Origin: Methylomagnum ishizawai | GTDB taxonomy: Bacteria > Pseudomonadota > Gammaproteobacteria > Methylococcales > Methylococcaceae | Length of the DNA: 64,000 nt | NCBI RefSeq assembly: GCF_900155475.1 | Contig: NZ_FXAM01000001.1 | Span: forward strand, 4,536,881-4,600,880 | Direction: 5' to 3' | Part shown: piece after piece, positions 56,299 to 64,000 of the stretch | Layout of the letters: every line of letters begins with the position of its first letter | How positions within the stretch are numbered: position 1 is the first letter of the stretch | Program-made: the position numbers and the translations under genes | Notes under the pieces: generated by a model | What the model was told of the DNA's origin: nothing | The model's input: only the letters and a program-made list of their open reading frames with translations | The model's database searches: none

Positions 56299-56781
56299 AT
56301 GTTGTTTGGCGCGAAACAGCCGGTGGTGGCGAAAGCCAGCACGGTCATCAAAAAGCCCGTGGTGGATGTGTTCCATTTCATCGGCGAGGATTTTTTCAGC
56401 AACTACCCCAAGTGGTCGCCCGAGGTGGTCGAATTGAAGCCGCTGTCCACCGGCCCGGTGCAGGTCGGCTCCATGGCCTGGCAGGTCCGGGTGGACCGCG
56501 GCCACCGCACCGAATCCACCTTCGCCGTGACCGATCTCCAACCCAACCGGCGCATCGCCTTCAGCGGCGTGTCCAACGCCTTCCACTGCGCCTACGAATT
56601 GCGGCAGGCCGGCCCGGACGCGGCTACCCAGGTCGCGTTCACCTTCGAGTTGCCGGAACTGGAACTCTATATGCGGCCCTTCGAGCAATTGATCCGGCTC
56701 GCCGTGCAGGAAGGGGCCGAACGCACCGTCCAGAATCTCAAGGGCTTGCTCGAAAACCCAACCCGGTCCATGGGCGGTTGA
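56299..56781 (+). CDS. SRPBCC family (START-like) protein
   Basis: This 160-aa protein has a START/Bet v1-like fold: an N-terminal strand 'ASTVIKKPVVDVFHFIGED', then 'PKWSPEVVELKPLSTGPVQVG', and a long C-terminal helix 'LIRLAVQEGAERTVQNLKGLL'. Such proteins bind hydrophobic ligands in a cavity, and no catalytic motif can be named. AAAGGAGAAAG lies just upstream of the ATG at 56299. A second START-like protein (RatA/COQ10 type) follows 89 bp later. Confidence 0.8.
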   Translation: MLFGAKQPVVAKASTVIKKPVVDVFHFIGEDFFSNYPKWSPEVVELKPLSTGPVQVGSMAWQVRVDRGHRTESTFAVTDLQPNRRIAFSGVSNAFHCAYELRQAGPDAATQVAFTFELPELELYMRPFEQLIRLAVQEGAERTVQNLKGLLENPTRSMGG

Positions 56782-56870
56782 GTCCCGGTGGGATTCAAGC
56801 TAGAGTCCGCGCCACCCGTGGCGGCCCGCCACGGCGGATTTCCTTCCAGAGCAATAGCAGGTTAGCCGGT

Positions 56871-57332
56871 ATGGCGAACGTCTCCACCAGCGTGTGCGTG
56901 AATTACACGGCCACGGAAATGTACGAGTTGGTCAACGATGTCGAGTCCTATCCCAGCTACGTCCCCATGTGTTCGGCGGTGAAGCTGATTTCCAAGACAC
57001 CGACCCGCCTCAAGGCCACACTGGTCCTTTCCAAGGGCAAGATCAAACTGTCCTTCACCACCGAGAACAGCATGGAGGAAGGCCGGGGTATTCACATGAA
57101 GTTGGTCGAAGGGCCGTTCAAGCAACTGCGCGGGGTCTGGCGGTTCGAGCCTTTGACTGCGGGCGGTTGCGAGACCACGTTCCGGCTCGATTACGAATTC
57201 GCCAATGCCTTGTTGGGCATGGCCTTCGGCGGTTTCCTCAAGGAAGTCGCCGGGTCCATGGTCCAGGCCTTCTGCGACCAAGCCGCCCGCAAATATGGCG
57301 AGCGGCCCCAAATCCCGGCCCAGCGCCGTTAA
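56871..57332 (+). CDS. RatA/COQ10-like START-domain protein
   Basis: This 153-aa protein has 'EMYELVNDVESYPSYVPMCSAV' and 'LVEGPFKQLRGVWRFEPL', which mark the RatA (YfjG)/COQ10 group. RatA was described as blocking 70S formation, while COQ10 relatives bind ubiquinone; the latter would suit the neighbouring FAD oxidoreductase. Neither RatB nor smpB, the usual neighbours in E. coli, is adjacent. AGCAGG lies about 10 nt upstream of the ATG. The function here stays open between the two. Confidence 0.88.
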   Translation: MANVSTSVCVNYTATEMYELVNDVESYPSYVPMCSAVKLISKTPTRLKATLVLSKGKIKLSFTTENSMEEGRGIHMKLVEGPFKQLRGVWRFEPLTAGGCETTFRLDYEFANALLGMAFGGFLKEVAGSMVQAFCDQAARKYGERPQIPAQRR

Positions 57333-57349
57333 TCCCTTAGGAGCTAGTT

Positions 57350-57655
57350 ATGTTGTTCATCGCCATGAATCGTTTCAGGATCGCGCCCGGCAAGGCGGAG
57401 GAGTTCATCGAGATTTGGCGGCAACGCGAGTCTTACCTCGACGGCGTGCCGGGATTCAAGGAATTCCATTTGCTGCAAGGACCGGCCACCGAGGAATACA
57501 GTTTGTTCGCCTCGCATTCGGTCTGGGAATCGCGGGAGGCGTTCGAGGCTTGGACCCGTTCCGAGGCGTTCCGCAAGGCGCATGCCGGGGCGGGCGCGGC
57601 CAAGGGCATCTATTTGGGACCACCGCAGTTGGAGTTGTTCGACGCGGTGATTTGA
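57350..57655 (+). CDS. ABM-domain monooxygenase-like protein
   Basis: This 101-aa protein is a single ABM (antibiotic biosynthesis monooxygenase) domain, a ferredoxin-like dimer also seen in IsdG/HmoB haem-degrading enzymes. The start 'MLFIAMNRFRIAPGKAEEFIEIW' and 'FHLLQGPATEEYSLFASHSVWESREAFEAW' are typical. A haem role would fit the nearby ccm genes but is unproven. TTAGGAG sits 7 nt before the ATG. The gene follows the RatA-like gene by 17 bp, probably in one transcript. Confidence 0.85.
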   Translation: MLFIAMNRFRIAPGKAEEFIEIWRQRESYLDGVPGFKEFHLLQGPATEEYSLFASHSVWESREAFEAWTRSEAFRKAHAGAGAAKGIYLGPPQLELFDAVI

Positions 57656-57699
57656 AGTTTTCGCCGCTCGACAGCCCTTCACGCCCCGAGCCTGAGTCC

Positions 57700-57744
57700 A
57701 AAGCTGGCTTTGGACGCTTGTGGACCAAGACCAAAGCCAGCTTT
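57700..57744. repeat. 14-bp inverted repeat after the ABM gene
   Basis: AAAGCTGGCTTTGG (57700-57713) and CCAAAGCCAGCTTT (57731-57744) are perfect arms with a 17-nt loop. Only a short T-run is part of the stem, followed by AAAATTT, so it is at best a weak terminator. It may end the upstream cluster or act as an mRNA-stabilising stem. Confidence 0.6.
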
Positions 57745-57872
57745 AAAATTTCCAGCGTCCGCCCCCGGACCCCGGATACAAGCCGCCGTGCCGCCCCCAA
57801 GTCCCGCCCGGCTTGCCCACACACGAAACTCCGCGCAACCTCCCATCCACCCTTTGTGCAGGAGCTTTATCC

Positions 57873-58010
57873 ATGAGTCAAAACCTCTTACCCCTGGATG
57901 ACACCGACCAGGGGAGCTTGCCGCCTTCCCTGATGGACTCGACATCCCATATACGGGACTACGTGTTCCCCAATCCGCTTGGGAACAAGCCTTTCCCCAT
58001 CCCGGTATAA
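57873..58010 (+). CDS. Possible small protein, 45 aa
   Basis: The ATG at 57873 follows CAGGAG (57859-57864) at proper distance and opens 45 codons to TAA. The peptide starts 'MSQNLLPLDDTDQGSLPPS' and ends 'NPLGNKPFPIPV'. It is Pro- and Asp-rich, with no cysteine, no signal peptide and no membrane helix. It does not resemble methanobactin precursors or PqqA. It lies between the 14-bp inverted repeat and fliW on the same strand. It may be real, but I cannot name a function. Confidence 0.4.
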   Translation: MSQNLLPLDDTDQGSLPPSLMDSTSHIRDYVFPNPLGNKPFPIPV

Positions 58011-58072
58011 ACTTCCCGGTAGGGCCACTCCGGCCCACCGCGCCTTTCCTCCCCCAAACCCAGGAGCCCCCC

Positions 58073-58516
58073 ATGCAAGCCCTACCCACCCTGGCTTTCG
58101 GCGAACAACCCATCGACCCCGACACCCTCATCCATTTCCCCGAAGGTATCATCGGCTTCGAGGATTGCACGAGCTTCAAGCTATTCCATGAAGAAGGCGG
58201 CGAGGAACTCGTATATTGGTTGCAATCGGCGGACCGCCCCGACCTCAGCCTGTCGGTGGCCGATCCCGTCCGTTTCGGCATCCATTACGACTTCGCCTTG
58301 GACGACCGCGAAGCCGCCTTGATCGGCCTGGAACAGCCCGAGGACGCCCAGATTTTGCTCGTCCTCTACAAAAAAGCCGACCAGCCCGGCATCCACGGCG
58401 CTATCGGCGCACCCTTGGTGGTGAATGTCAAAAACCGCCAGGCTTTACAGAAAGTGCTGGACAATATCGAATCCGGCGCCCTGTTGAACGCCCTGGTCCA
58501 CGCTCAAACCCATTAA
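58073..58516 (+). CDS. fliW: Flagellar assembly factor FliW
   Basis: This 147-aa protein has 'IHFPEGIIGFEDCTSFKLF', 'WLQSADRPDLSLSVADP' and 'PLVVNVKNRQALQKVLDN', which mark FliW. FliW binds the regulator CsrA and, in turn, flagellin, so that free flagellin lets CsrA repress its own mRNA. No csrA or flagellar gene is adjacent, unusual for fliW. CCAGGAG lies 8 nt before the ATG at 58073. It is followed 70 bp later by ccmG. Confidence 0.92.
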   Translation: MQALPTLAFGEQPIDPDTLIHFPEGIIGFEDCTSFKLFHEEGGEELVYWLQSADRPDLSLSVADPVRFGIHYDFALDDREAALIGLEQPEDAQILLVLYKKADQPGIHGAIGAPLVVNVKNRQALQKVLDNIESGALLNALVHAQTH

Positions 58517-58586
58517 GCCCATGCGATAATGGCGGGCATCGGCGGGGCGGTCCCGCCGATGCTGTTCCCTCCCGGATTTTCCCACC

Positions 58587-59117
58587 ATGCGCTTCCTCAT
58601 CCCCCTCGCCGTCTTCTTCGTGATGGTGATCTTCCTCGCCATCGGCCTGACCCTCGACCCCAGGGAAGTGCCTTCGCCCTTCATCGGCAAGCCCGCCCCG
58701 GCCTTCACCCTGCCCCAGGTCGCCGACGCCCAGAAAACCCTGGCCCCCGCCGATTTCAAGGGACAGGTGGCCTTGGTCAATGTCTGGGCCTCCTGGTGCG
58801 TCTCCTGCCGCCAAGAGCATCCGGTGCTGGTGGAACTGGCCAACCGCCATGTGGTGCCGATCTATGGGCTCAACTACAAGGACCAGCGCGAGGACGCCCT
58901 GGGCTGGCTGGACCACTACGGCAACCCCTACACCGCCAGCGCCTTCGACGCCGATGGCAAGACCGGCATCGACTGGGGCGTGTACGGCGTGCCGGAAACC
59001 TTCGTCGTCGATAAGGCCGGGATCATCCGCCACAAATTCACCGGACCCATCACCCCGGAAATCCTGGAAAATACCCTGCTTCCCCTGATCCGCCGGTTGC
59101 AAAGTTCCCCCTCATGA
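58587..59117 (+). CDS. ccmG: Thiol:disulfide interchange protein CcmG/DsbE
   Basis: This 176-aa protein has one N-terminal membrane anchor (about residues 3-22) and a periplasmic thioredoxin fold with the active site 'WASWCVSCRQEH' and cis-Pro motif 'YGVPETFVVDKAG'. The acidic 'GIDWGVYGVPE' segment is typical of CcmG. It keeps apocytochrome CXXCH cysteines reduced for haem attachment. It starts the ccmG-ccmH-ccmI run on the plus strand, 47 bp before ccmH. Confidence 0.94.
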   Translation: MRFLIPLAVFFVMVIFLAIGLTLDPREVPSPFIGKPAPAFTLPQVADAQKTLAPADFKGQVALVNVWASWCVSCRQEHPVLVELANRHVVPIYGLNYKDQREDALGWLDHYGNPYTASAFDADGKTGIDWGVYGVPETFVVDKAGIIRHKFTGPITPEILENTLLPLIRRLQSSPS

Positions 59118-59163
59118 CCTGTTCGACCCGGTCGTCCCCTGTTCGCCAACTGCAAGGCTCCCC

Positions 59164-59619
59164 ATGATCCGCTTCATCCTGTTGTTCCTCGCGGGCCTTT
59201 TCGCCGGCTCCGCCCTGGCGGTCGAAGTCCGCCAATTCGACGACCCCGCCAAACAGCGCCGTTATGAGAACCTGATCGAGGAACTGCGCTGCCTGGTGTG
59301 CCAAAACCAATCGCTGGCCGATTCCGACGCCGATCTCGCCAAGGATTTGCGCGACGAGGTCTACGGCATCATCCAAAGCGGCAAGAGCGAAGAAGAAGCG
59401 GTGCGCTTCCTCACCGACCGCTACGGCGATTTCGTGCTATACCGTCCGCCGGTCAAGCCCATCACCTTGTTGCTCTGGACCGGGCCGGTGTTGATCCTGC
59501 TGGCGGTGGCGCTGTTCCTGTGGAAACACAACCGCCAGCGCCCCCCCTTGGCCCGGTTGGAACTGACCGACGAAGAGCGCCAGCGCCTGGAGCGGCTCAA
59601 GAAGAACCTCGAAGGCTGA
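59164..59619 (+). CDS. ccmH: Cytochrome c-type biogenesis protein CcmH
   Basis: This 151-aa protein has a signal peptide ('FILLFLAGLFAGSALA') and the redox motif 'LRCLVCQNQSLADS' (LRCxxCQ). It has 'DFVLYRPPVK', a membrane helix (about 100-120), and a short basic tail. CcmH reduces the haem-binding cysteines of apocytochromes together with CcmG. It is the short, CcmI-free form. ccmI follows 44 bp later. Confidence 0.96.
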   Translation: MIRFILLFLAGLFAGSALAVEVRQFDDPAKQRRYENLIEELRCLVCQNQSLADSDADLAKDLRDEVYGIIQSGKSEEEAVRFLTDRYGDFVLYRPPVKPITLLLWTGPVLILLAVALFLWKHNRQRPPLARLELTDEERQRLERLKKNLEG

Positions 59620-59663
59620 TTTCCACCCCGCCGACCCGGCGCGGCATGATAGGAACCACAGGC

Positions 59664-60881
59664 ATGATTGAATTTTGGATCGCGGCGGCCTTGCTGCTGC
59701 TGCTGGGCTATACGTTTTTCCTGCCCGCCCTGACCGGCAAGACCGGCGGCGGCGGGGCCGACCGGGCCAAGCTCAACCTGTTATTGCATCGGCACCGGCA
59801 ACAGGAATTGGCGCGGGAAACCGCCGACGCCGAGGATTGGCGCAAGCTGGATGCCGAATCGGAACGCAGCCTGTTGGACGATTTGGAAATGGCGGGACAC
59901 CCCCACGCCCCGGCGGAAGCCCAAGGCGGGCGCCTCGCGTTGGCGGTGACGCTGATCGCCTTGCCTTTGGTCGGCTTGCTGGCGTATTTCTCGCTGGGAC
60001 GGCCCGATTTGCTGGGACTGGCCCCGGCCCAGATGCAGGCCCAAGCCCAGCCCAATACCCCGCCCGGCCTGGAAGACAGCATCCAGCGCCTGGCCGAGCG
60101 GCTCAAGCAGAATCCCAACGACCTGGAAGGCTGGACCATGTTGGGCCGCTCGCTGTTGATCGTGAACCAGCCCGACAAGGCCGTCACGGCCTTCGAGTAC
60201 GCCATGAAGCTGGCCCCCGACAACCTCGACCTCAAAGCCTATTACGCCGAAGCCCTGGCCGGGGCCAGCCAAGGCGTGCTGGAAGGCAAGCCGACCGAGT
60301 TGGTCGAGGCGGTACTGAAGCAAGACCCCCAGCACAAGGGCGCGTTATGGATGGCGGGCATCGCCGCCGCCCAGCGCAAAGACATCCCCAAAGCCGTGGA
60401 CTACTGGACCCGGCTCAAGGCCCAATTCCCGCCGCAAAGCGAGGAAGCCCGCCAAATCGACCGCTATCTGGCCGAGGTCCAGGGCTTGCCCACCCCCGCC
60501 GCAACCGCTCCGCCCACCCAGACCCCAGCGCCCGGCAAGCGCATCCATGTCCAGGTCAAGCTGGCCGAAGGTTTCAAGGAGCGGGCCGCGCCGGACGATG
60601 CCTTGTTCGTGTTCGCCCGCGCCGCCCAAGGCCCGCCCATGCCGCTGGCCGTGGTCAAAAAGCGGGCCGGGGATTTGCCGCTGGAGGTGGTGCTGGACGA
60701 TTCCATGGCCATGATGCAGGGTATGAATCTATCGTCGTTCGAGCAGGTGGTGATTGGGGCGCGGATTTCCAAAAGCGGCAAGCCCACGCCCAGCCCCGGC
60801 GATCTCCAGGGCCAGACCGCACCGCTCGCCCCGGAGAACGACGGCCACTACGCGGTGACGGTGGACCAGGTGGCGCCATAG
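59664..60881 (+). CDS. ccmI: Cytochrome c-type biogenesis protein CcmI
   Basis: This 405-aa protein has two membrane helices (about residues 3-22 and 93-113) with a cytoplasmic loop between them ('RHRQQELARETADAEDW'). A periplasmic TPR domain follows (about 150-280: 'NPNDLEGWTMLGRSLLIVNQPDKAVTAFEYAMKLAP'), then a C-terminal Ig-like domain. CcmI binds the C-terminus of apocytochromes and presents them to CcmF/CcmH. AGGA is 9 nt before the ATG at 59664; an earlier ATG at 59646 is also possible. It ends the ccmGHI group. Confidence 0.93.
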   Translation: MIEFWIAAALLLLLGYTFFLPALTGKTGGGGADRAKLNLLLHRHRQQELARETADAEDWRKLDAESERSLLDDLEMAGHPHAPAEAQGGRLALAVTLIALPLVGLLAYFSLGRPDLLGLAPAQMQAQAQPNTPPGLEDSIQRLAERLKQNPNDLEGWTMLGRSLLIVNQPDKAVTAFEYAMKLAPDNLDLKAYYAEALAGASQGVLEGKPTELVEAVLKQDPQHKGALWMAGIAAAQRKDIPKAVDYWTRLKAQFPPQSEEARQIDRYLAEVQGLPTPAATAPPTQTPAPGKRIHVQVKLAEGFKERAAPDDALFVFARAAQGPPMPLAVVKKRAGDLPLEVVLDDSMAMMQGMNLSSFEQVVIGARISKSGKPTPSPGDLQGQTAPLAPENDGHYAVTVDQVAP

Positions 60882-60991
60882 CGTCTAACCGTGCTGGCAA
60901 GAAAGCCACAGGCCCGGTAGGCTTGCCTATCGTCGGCTTCCAAGTTCCGCTTGGAAACCGGCGATAATCTTCCACCCCATGAGCGCGGAAC

Positions 60992-62326
60992 ATGTTGTTG
61001 ACCCCCGAACAAGTCCTGCAACTCGCCCCCGACGCCGCCTCGGCCAAAGCCGGACAAGGTTTGGCCATGCCCGCCAAATGGCCCACGCTGGGCCAATCCG
61101 GGAACGCCCTATGGGGCGAATGCCAGGGCAGCGGTTCCAAACCCTATCAAGTGCAAATCGACCTGGGCGGCGGGCCCGTCTTCCGCTGCACCTGCCCCAG
61201 CCGCAAATTCCCCTGCAAGCACGGCTTGGCCTTGCTGCTACTGCAAGCCCGCAAACCCGACGCCATCGCCACCGCCGAGCCACCGGCCTGGGTGGCGGAA
61301 TGGCTGGCTTCCCGCCAACAACGGGCAGCGCGGCAAGAAGAGAAAAAAGCCCAGGCAACGGAACCCGCCACCACCCCAGCCGCCGATCCGGCCACCACCG
61401 CCAAACGCGAAACCAAGCGCCTGGAACGCATGGCGGCGGGGGCTGCGGAATTGCGGCGCTGGCTGGAAGATCAAGTCCGGCAAGGCATCGGCAATCTGGC
61501 CGATCCCAAGACCGATTGGCGGGCCTTGGCGGCGCGGATGGTCGATGCCCAAGCCCCCGGCCTCGCCTTCCGGGTGCGGAAGCTCGGCGAAATCGCCGGG
61601 ACTGGCGGCGATTGGCCCACACGGCTCCTGGCCGCGATGGGTCGGCTCGCCCTGTTGTTGGATGCTTTCGACCGCTTCGCCGACTTGCCGCCCCCGGTCC
61701 AGGCCGATGTCCGCGCCGCGCTGGGCTGGCCCTTGGACAAGGATGAAGTGCTGGCCCAGGGCGAGCGCTGTACCGACCTGTGGGATGTGCTGGGTTGCCA
61801 GATCGAGGAAAACGAACGGCTGTGGGAGCGGCGGGTCTGGTTGCGCGGGCGGGAAACGGGACGCCGCGCCTTGCTGTTGGATTTCGCCCATGGCAATCCG
61901 GTGTTCGCCCAGCCTTTCCTAGTCGGCTCGGCCTTGCGCCTGACCCTGGCCTATTATCCCGGTTCCCGGCCCAGCCGCGCTTTGATCGTTGCGGGACCGG
62001 AAGCCGAAGGCTCCGCCCGCGTCCCGGCACAAACCCTCGAAGACGAATGGACCACGTTGGCGGAAGGCATCGCCGCCAATCCCTGGCAAAGCCCTTGGCC
62101 ATTGGCGGTACCCGCCGCCGTGCCGGGGTTCGATGACAACGGATGGGCTTTATATACGGCAGAGGGCGGACGCCTACCCGTAGCCTTGGCGGATGACGAG
62201 GGTTGGCGCTGGCTGGCCTTGTCCGGGGGGATGCCCATGGGGGTATTCGGCGAATGGGACGGCGAAAAACTGCTGCCCCTGAGCGCCTGGGCACCGGACT
62301 TGGTTTGGAGTGGAGGACAGCGCTGA
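60992..62326 (+). CDS. SWIM zinc-finger protein
   Basis: This 444-aa protein has an N-terminal SWIM motif 'FRCTCPSRKFPCKHGLALLL' (about residues 64-83), a CxCx(n)CxH zinc finger. A charged Ala/Lys-rich linker (about 105-150) and a long C-terminal region with many Trp follow. SWIM fingers bind DNA or proteins. Its stop overlaps the start of the DUF5691 gene (TGATG). Together with the MoxR-type gene beyond it, it forms a conserved bacterial cluster that normally continues with a VWA-domain protein. The process it serves is unknown. Confidence 0.88.
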   Translation: MLLTPEQVLQLAPDAASAKAGQGLAMPAKWPTLGQSGNALWGECQGSGSKPYQVQIDLGGGPVFRCTCPSRKFPCKHGLALLLLQARKPDAIATAEPPAWVAEWLASRQQRAARQEEKKAQATEPATTPAADPATTAKRETKRLERMAAGAAELRRWLEDQVRQGIGNLADPKTDWRALAARMVDAQAPGLAFRVRKLGEIAGTGGDWPTRLLAAMGRLALLLDAFDRFADLPPPVQADVRAALGWPLDKDEVLAQGERCTDLWDVLGCQIEENERLWERRVWLRGRETGRRALLLDFAHGNPVFAQPFLVGSALRLTLAYYPGSRPSRALIVAGPEAEGSARVPAQTLEDEWTTLAEGIAANPWQSPWPLAVPAAVPGFDDNGWALYTAEGGRLPVALADDEGWRWLALSGGMPMGVFGEWDGEKLLPLSAWAPDLVWSGGQR

Positions 62327-63879
62327 TGTCTGGCTTGGAAACCTTGGCGGCGCAAGCCGTGGTCGGCGTGGCGCGGCAAGCGCCGGTCTGGCCCGACACC
62401 GGGGGCGCGGTGGGCGCGACCCTACATGAATTAATCCAACAACGGACCGACCCGGCCTCGGCCTTGCTCGGTGTCGCCGGGGTGCTGGCGGTGTGCGGTG
62501 CCGCCGGTTATTGTCCGCCCACGCACGGACGGAACAGTGCGCCACCCTGCCCACCCGAAACCCTACCCGCCGCCCAAGACCCGCCGCTCGCCGCCGCCTT
62601 GGCCGCGATCCTGGCCGACGGTCCTGAACGCTTGCAGGCCGAGGCCCTGCGCCGCTTGGCCGGGGCCGGTGCGCGCTGGCCGGAGCGCCTATTGCCAGAG
62701 GTGTTGGAACTCGGTCGCCGCAACCGCGCCTTGCGTCCCTGTTTGCAGGCCACGCTCGGCCAGCGCGGCCCATGGTTGGCGGGACTGAACCCCGCTTGGG
62801 CCTATGCCGTCGGTCCCGTCGGCCCGGATAGGGATATCGCCCTCTGGGAAACCGGCACCCTGGAGCAACGCGCCGCCTATCTCCGCCACTGCCGATCCGA
62901 CGATCCGGGCCGGGGCCGCGAACTCTATCTCCAAGCCTTGCCGGAATTGGGGGCCAAGGAACGCGCCGCCCTGCTCATGGAACTGGCGGTAGGACTCGGC
63001 CCGGACGACGAAGCCACCTTGGAAACCACCTTGAAGGACCGCGCCAAGGAAGTCCGCATCGCCGCCGCCGCCTTGCTGGTGCGGCTACCCGACAGCGCCT
63101 ACGCCCGGCGCATGGCGGCGCGGCTGGATGCCTGCCTAGGCCAGACCCGGAAGCTACTGCGGACGGTGTGGACGGTGGAACCCCCGGAAACCTCCGGCCT
63201 CGACTGGAAAGCCGACGCCCTGGAAGAATCCCCGCCCAAAGGCGAAGCCCTGGGCCAACGGGCGTGGTGGCTGTACCAATTGACCCGGAATACCCCGCTG
63301 GCCTGGTGGGAAACCCGCCTGGAACTCACGGCGGCGGACATATTGGAATGGGGACTCAAAAGCGAATGGCGCAACGCCCTCTGGCGCGGCTGGCTGGACG
63401 CGGCGGAAACCAGCGCCGCCGCGCTCTGGCTGGAAGCCTTCCTCGCCCGTAAACCGCCCAAGGGTGTCCACTACGATTACCGCCGCTTCCTGCGCCACCT
63501 GCCGCCGCACGCCTGCGAACACCTCTGGCTCGACCTCATGGCCCGCGAGAACGCAGGAGCCGGCCTGGCCTTGGCCTGCGAATCCCTGCCGCTGGATAGC
63601 GGGGCGGTGTCCGCCGAATTCGCCCAGGCCGCGCTGGGGCAGGTGGCGGATTATCTGGCGCGGCGCGAAGCCACCTGGGATTACCGGCTGCGCGAAACCC
63701 TGCCGCAATTCGCCTGCCTGATCCCGCCCGAATTATTCGAGACCATCGAAGCCACCCGGCCCCTGGACTGTAAGGATGTCCATCCCTCCCTGACCGAAAC
63801 CGTGGCGCGGTTCCATGCCGTTTTGGAACGCCGCGCCCTGCTGCATCAACATCCCTTATTAGCGAGTGCCGATCCATGA
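62326..63879 (+). CDS. DUF5691 family protein
   Basis: This 517-aa protein is alpha-helical, with HEAT-like stretches such as 'ALPELGAKERAALLMELAVGLGPDDEATLE'. It has the DUF5691 features 'LPEVLELGRRNRALRPCLQATLGQRGPWLA' and 'NPAWAYA'. It sits between the SWIM and MoxR-type genes with overlapping start and stop on both sides, so the three are translated as a unit. A scaffold for the ATPase and its partners is plausible but inferred. Confidence 0.8.
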   Translation: MSGLETLAAQAVVGVARQAPVWPDTGGAVGATLHELIQQRTDPASALLGVAGVLAVCGAAGYCPPTHGRNSAPPCPPETLPAAQDPPLAAALAAILADGPERLQAEALRRLAGAGARWPERLLPEVLELGRRNRALRPCLQATLGQRGPWLAGLNPAWAYAVGPVGPDRDIALWETGTLEQRAAYLRHCRSDDPGRGRELYLQALPELGAKERAALLMELAVGLGPDDEATLETTLKDRAKEVRIAAAALLVRLPDSAYARRMAARLDACLGQTRKLLRTVWTVEPPETSGLDWKADALEESPPKGEALGQRAWWLYQLTRNTPLAWWETRLELTAADILEWGLKSEWRNALWRGWLDAAETSAAALWLEAFLARKPPKGVHYDYRRFLRHLPPHACEHLWLDLMARENAGAGLALACESLPLDSGAVSAEFAQAALGQVADYLARREATWDYRLRETLPQFACLIPPELFETIEATRPLDCKDVHPSLTETVARFHAVLERRALLHQHPLLASADP

Positions 63880-64000
63880 GCGAAATCCTGCGCCAGCACG
63901 CCGAACACCAATACGCCGAGGAACTGGACCAACTGCGCCGCGTCGATACCCGCCAGCGCCCGCCCAACTGGGAACTCTCGCCCTGGGCGGTCTCGACCTA
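63876..64000 (+). CDS. MoxR-type AAA ATPase, N-terminal fragment cut by the window end
   Basis: Only 41 codons are present ('MSEILRQHAEHQYAEELDQL...', ending 'NWELSPWAVST'). The start matches the N-terminus of the AAA ATPase that follows DUF5691 in known SWIM clusters, with 'RPPNWELSPWAV' just before the Walker region. The ATG overlaps the DUF5691 stop (ATGA). No catalytic motif is visible yet, so the assignment rests on context and this short match. Confidence 0.6.
   Translation, partial: MSEILRQHAEHQYAEELDQLRRVDTRQRPPNWELSPWAVST

Noticed and set aside
57873-58010. Methanobactin or PqqA-like precursor peptide
   Set aside because: The 45-aa product has no cysteine and no Glu-x3-Tyr pair, and no biosynthetic genes for either compound are adjacent.

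Overview
The window comes from a high-GC gammaproteobacterial methanotroph, most likely Methylococcaceae (Methylococcus/Methylomagnum-like). The main evidence is a complete minus-strand pmoCAB operon for particulate methane monooxygenase (32734-35758). Its subunit lengths (259, 247 and 414 aa) and copper-ligand positions match those known for Methylococcus capsulatus Bath. Close by are a bacteriohemerythrin gene, copper/silver-type efflux genes and cytochrome c maturation genes, all of which fit this lifestyle. I see no insertion sequence, prophage, CRISPR array or rRNA operon; one tRNA (Gln, CTG) is present.

Layout. 1-1541: small DUF1232 and hypothetical genes, then a UPF0175/DUF3368 antitoxin-toxin pair. 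1864-2831: terminator, tRNA-Gln, rpsI and rplM. 2892-8811: surface-polysaccharide genes (WbpM/CapD-type dehydratase, WecA/WbpL-type glycosyltransferase) and a 961-aa membrane SpeE-like/TPR protein. 9216-13364: M18 aminopeptidase, DUF6524 protein, and a CBS-PAS-EAL signalling protein with an altered catalytic motif. 13652-17095: rlmJ, then a GNAT/C39-peptidase fusion and an RLAN/RimK-type ATP-grasp ligase in one tight operon. 17225-21792: small membrane proteins, a GFA-domain protein, a DUF3124 protein, an AlgZ/AlgR-like two-component pair and tpm. 22081-29877: a 1747-aa hybrid kinase overlapping an HD-GYP regulator, then a radical SAM gene. 29944-32633: cusC/cusB-like genes without an RND pump. 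32734-35909: pmoCAB with a promoter and an upstream palindrome. 36130-38288: DUF4389, DUF2058, a double-receiver regulator and bacteriohemerythrin. 38590-42078: apbE, a structured RNA leader and a stand-alone EF-G paralogue. 42198-43885: murU-amgK cell-wall recycling. 44085-50347: lptD (frameshifted in this sequence), surA, pdxA, rsmA. 50430-52808: pgm and an Lpp/OprI-like lipoprotein. 52869-54926: ccmABC. 55071-58516: FAD oxidoreductase, SRPBCC, RatA/COQ10-like, ABM monooxygenase, a 45-codon ORF and fliW. 58587-60881: ccmG, ccmH, ccmI. 60992-64000: SWIM, DUF5691 and the start of a MoxR-type ATPase gene.

How it fits together. pMMO needs copper and oxygen. The neighbouring efflux genes and bacteriohemerythrin may serve these needs, and the ccm genes would mature the c-type cytochromes that take electrons from methanol oxidation. 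Several signalling proteins (hybrid kinase/HD-GYP, EAL, AlgZR-like, double receiver) suggest dense c-di-GMP and phosphorelay control.

The items most worth a second look are: the multi-helix RNA upstream of the EF-G gene (39811-39965), which I cannot match to a known class; the palindrome abutting the pmoC promoter; the C9 tract that breaks the lptD frame; the RLAN ligase plus GNAT/C39 operon; and the bacteriohemerythrin gene transcribed ahead of a regulator whose first receiver lacks its phospho-acceptor.
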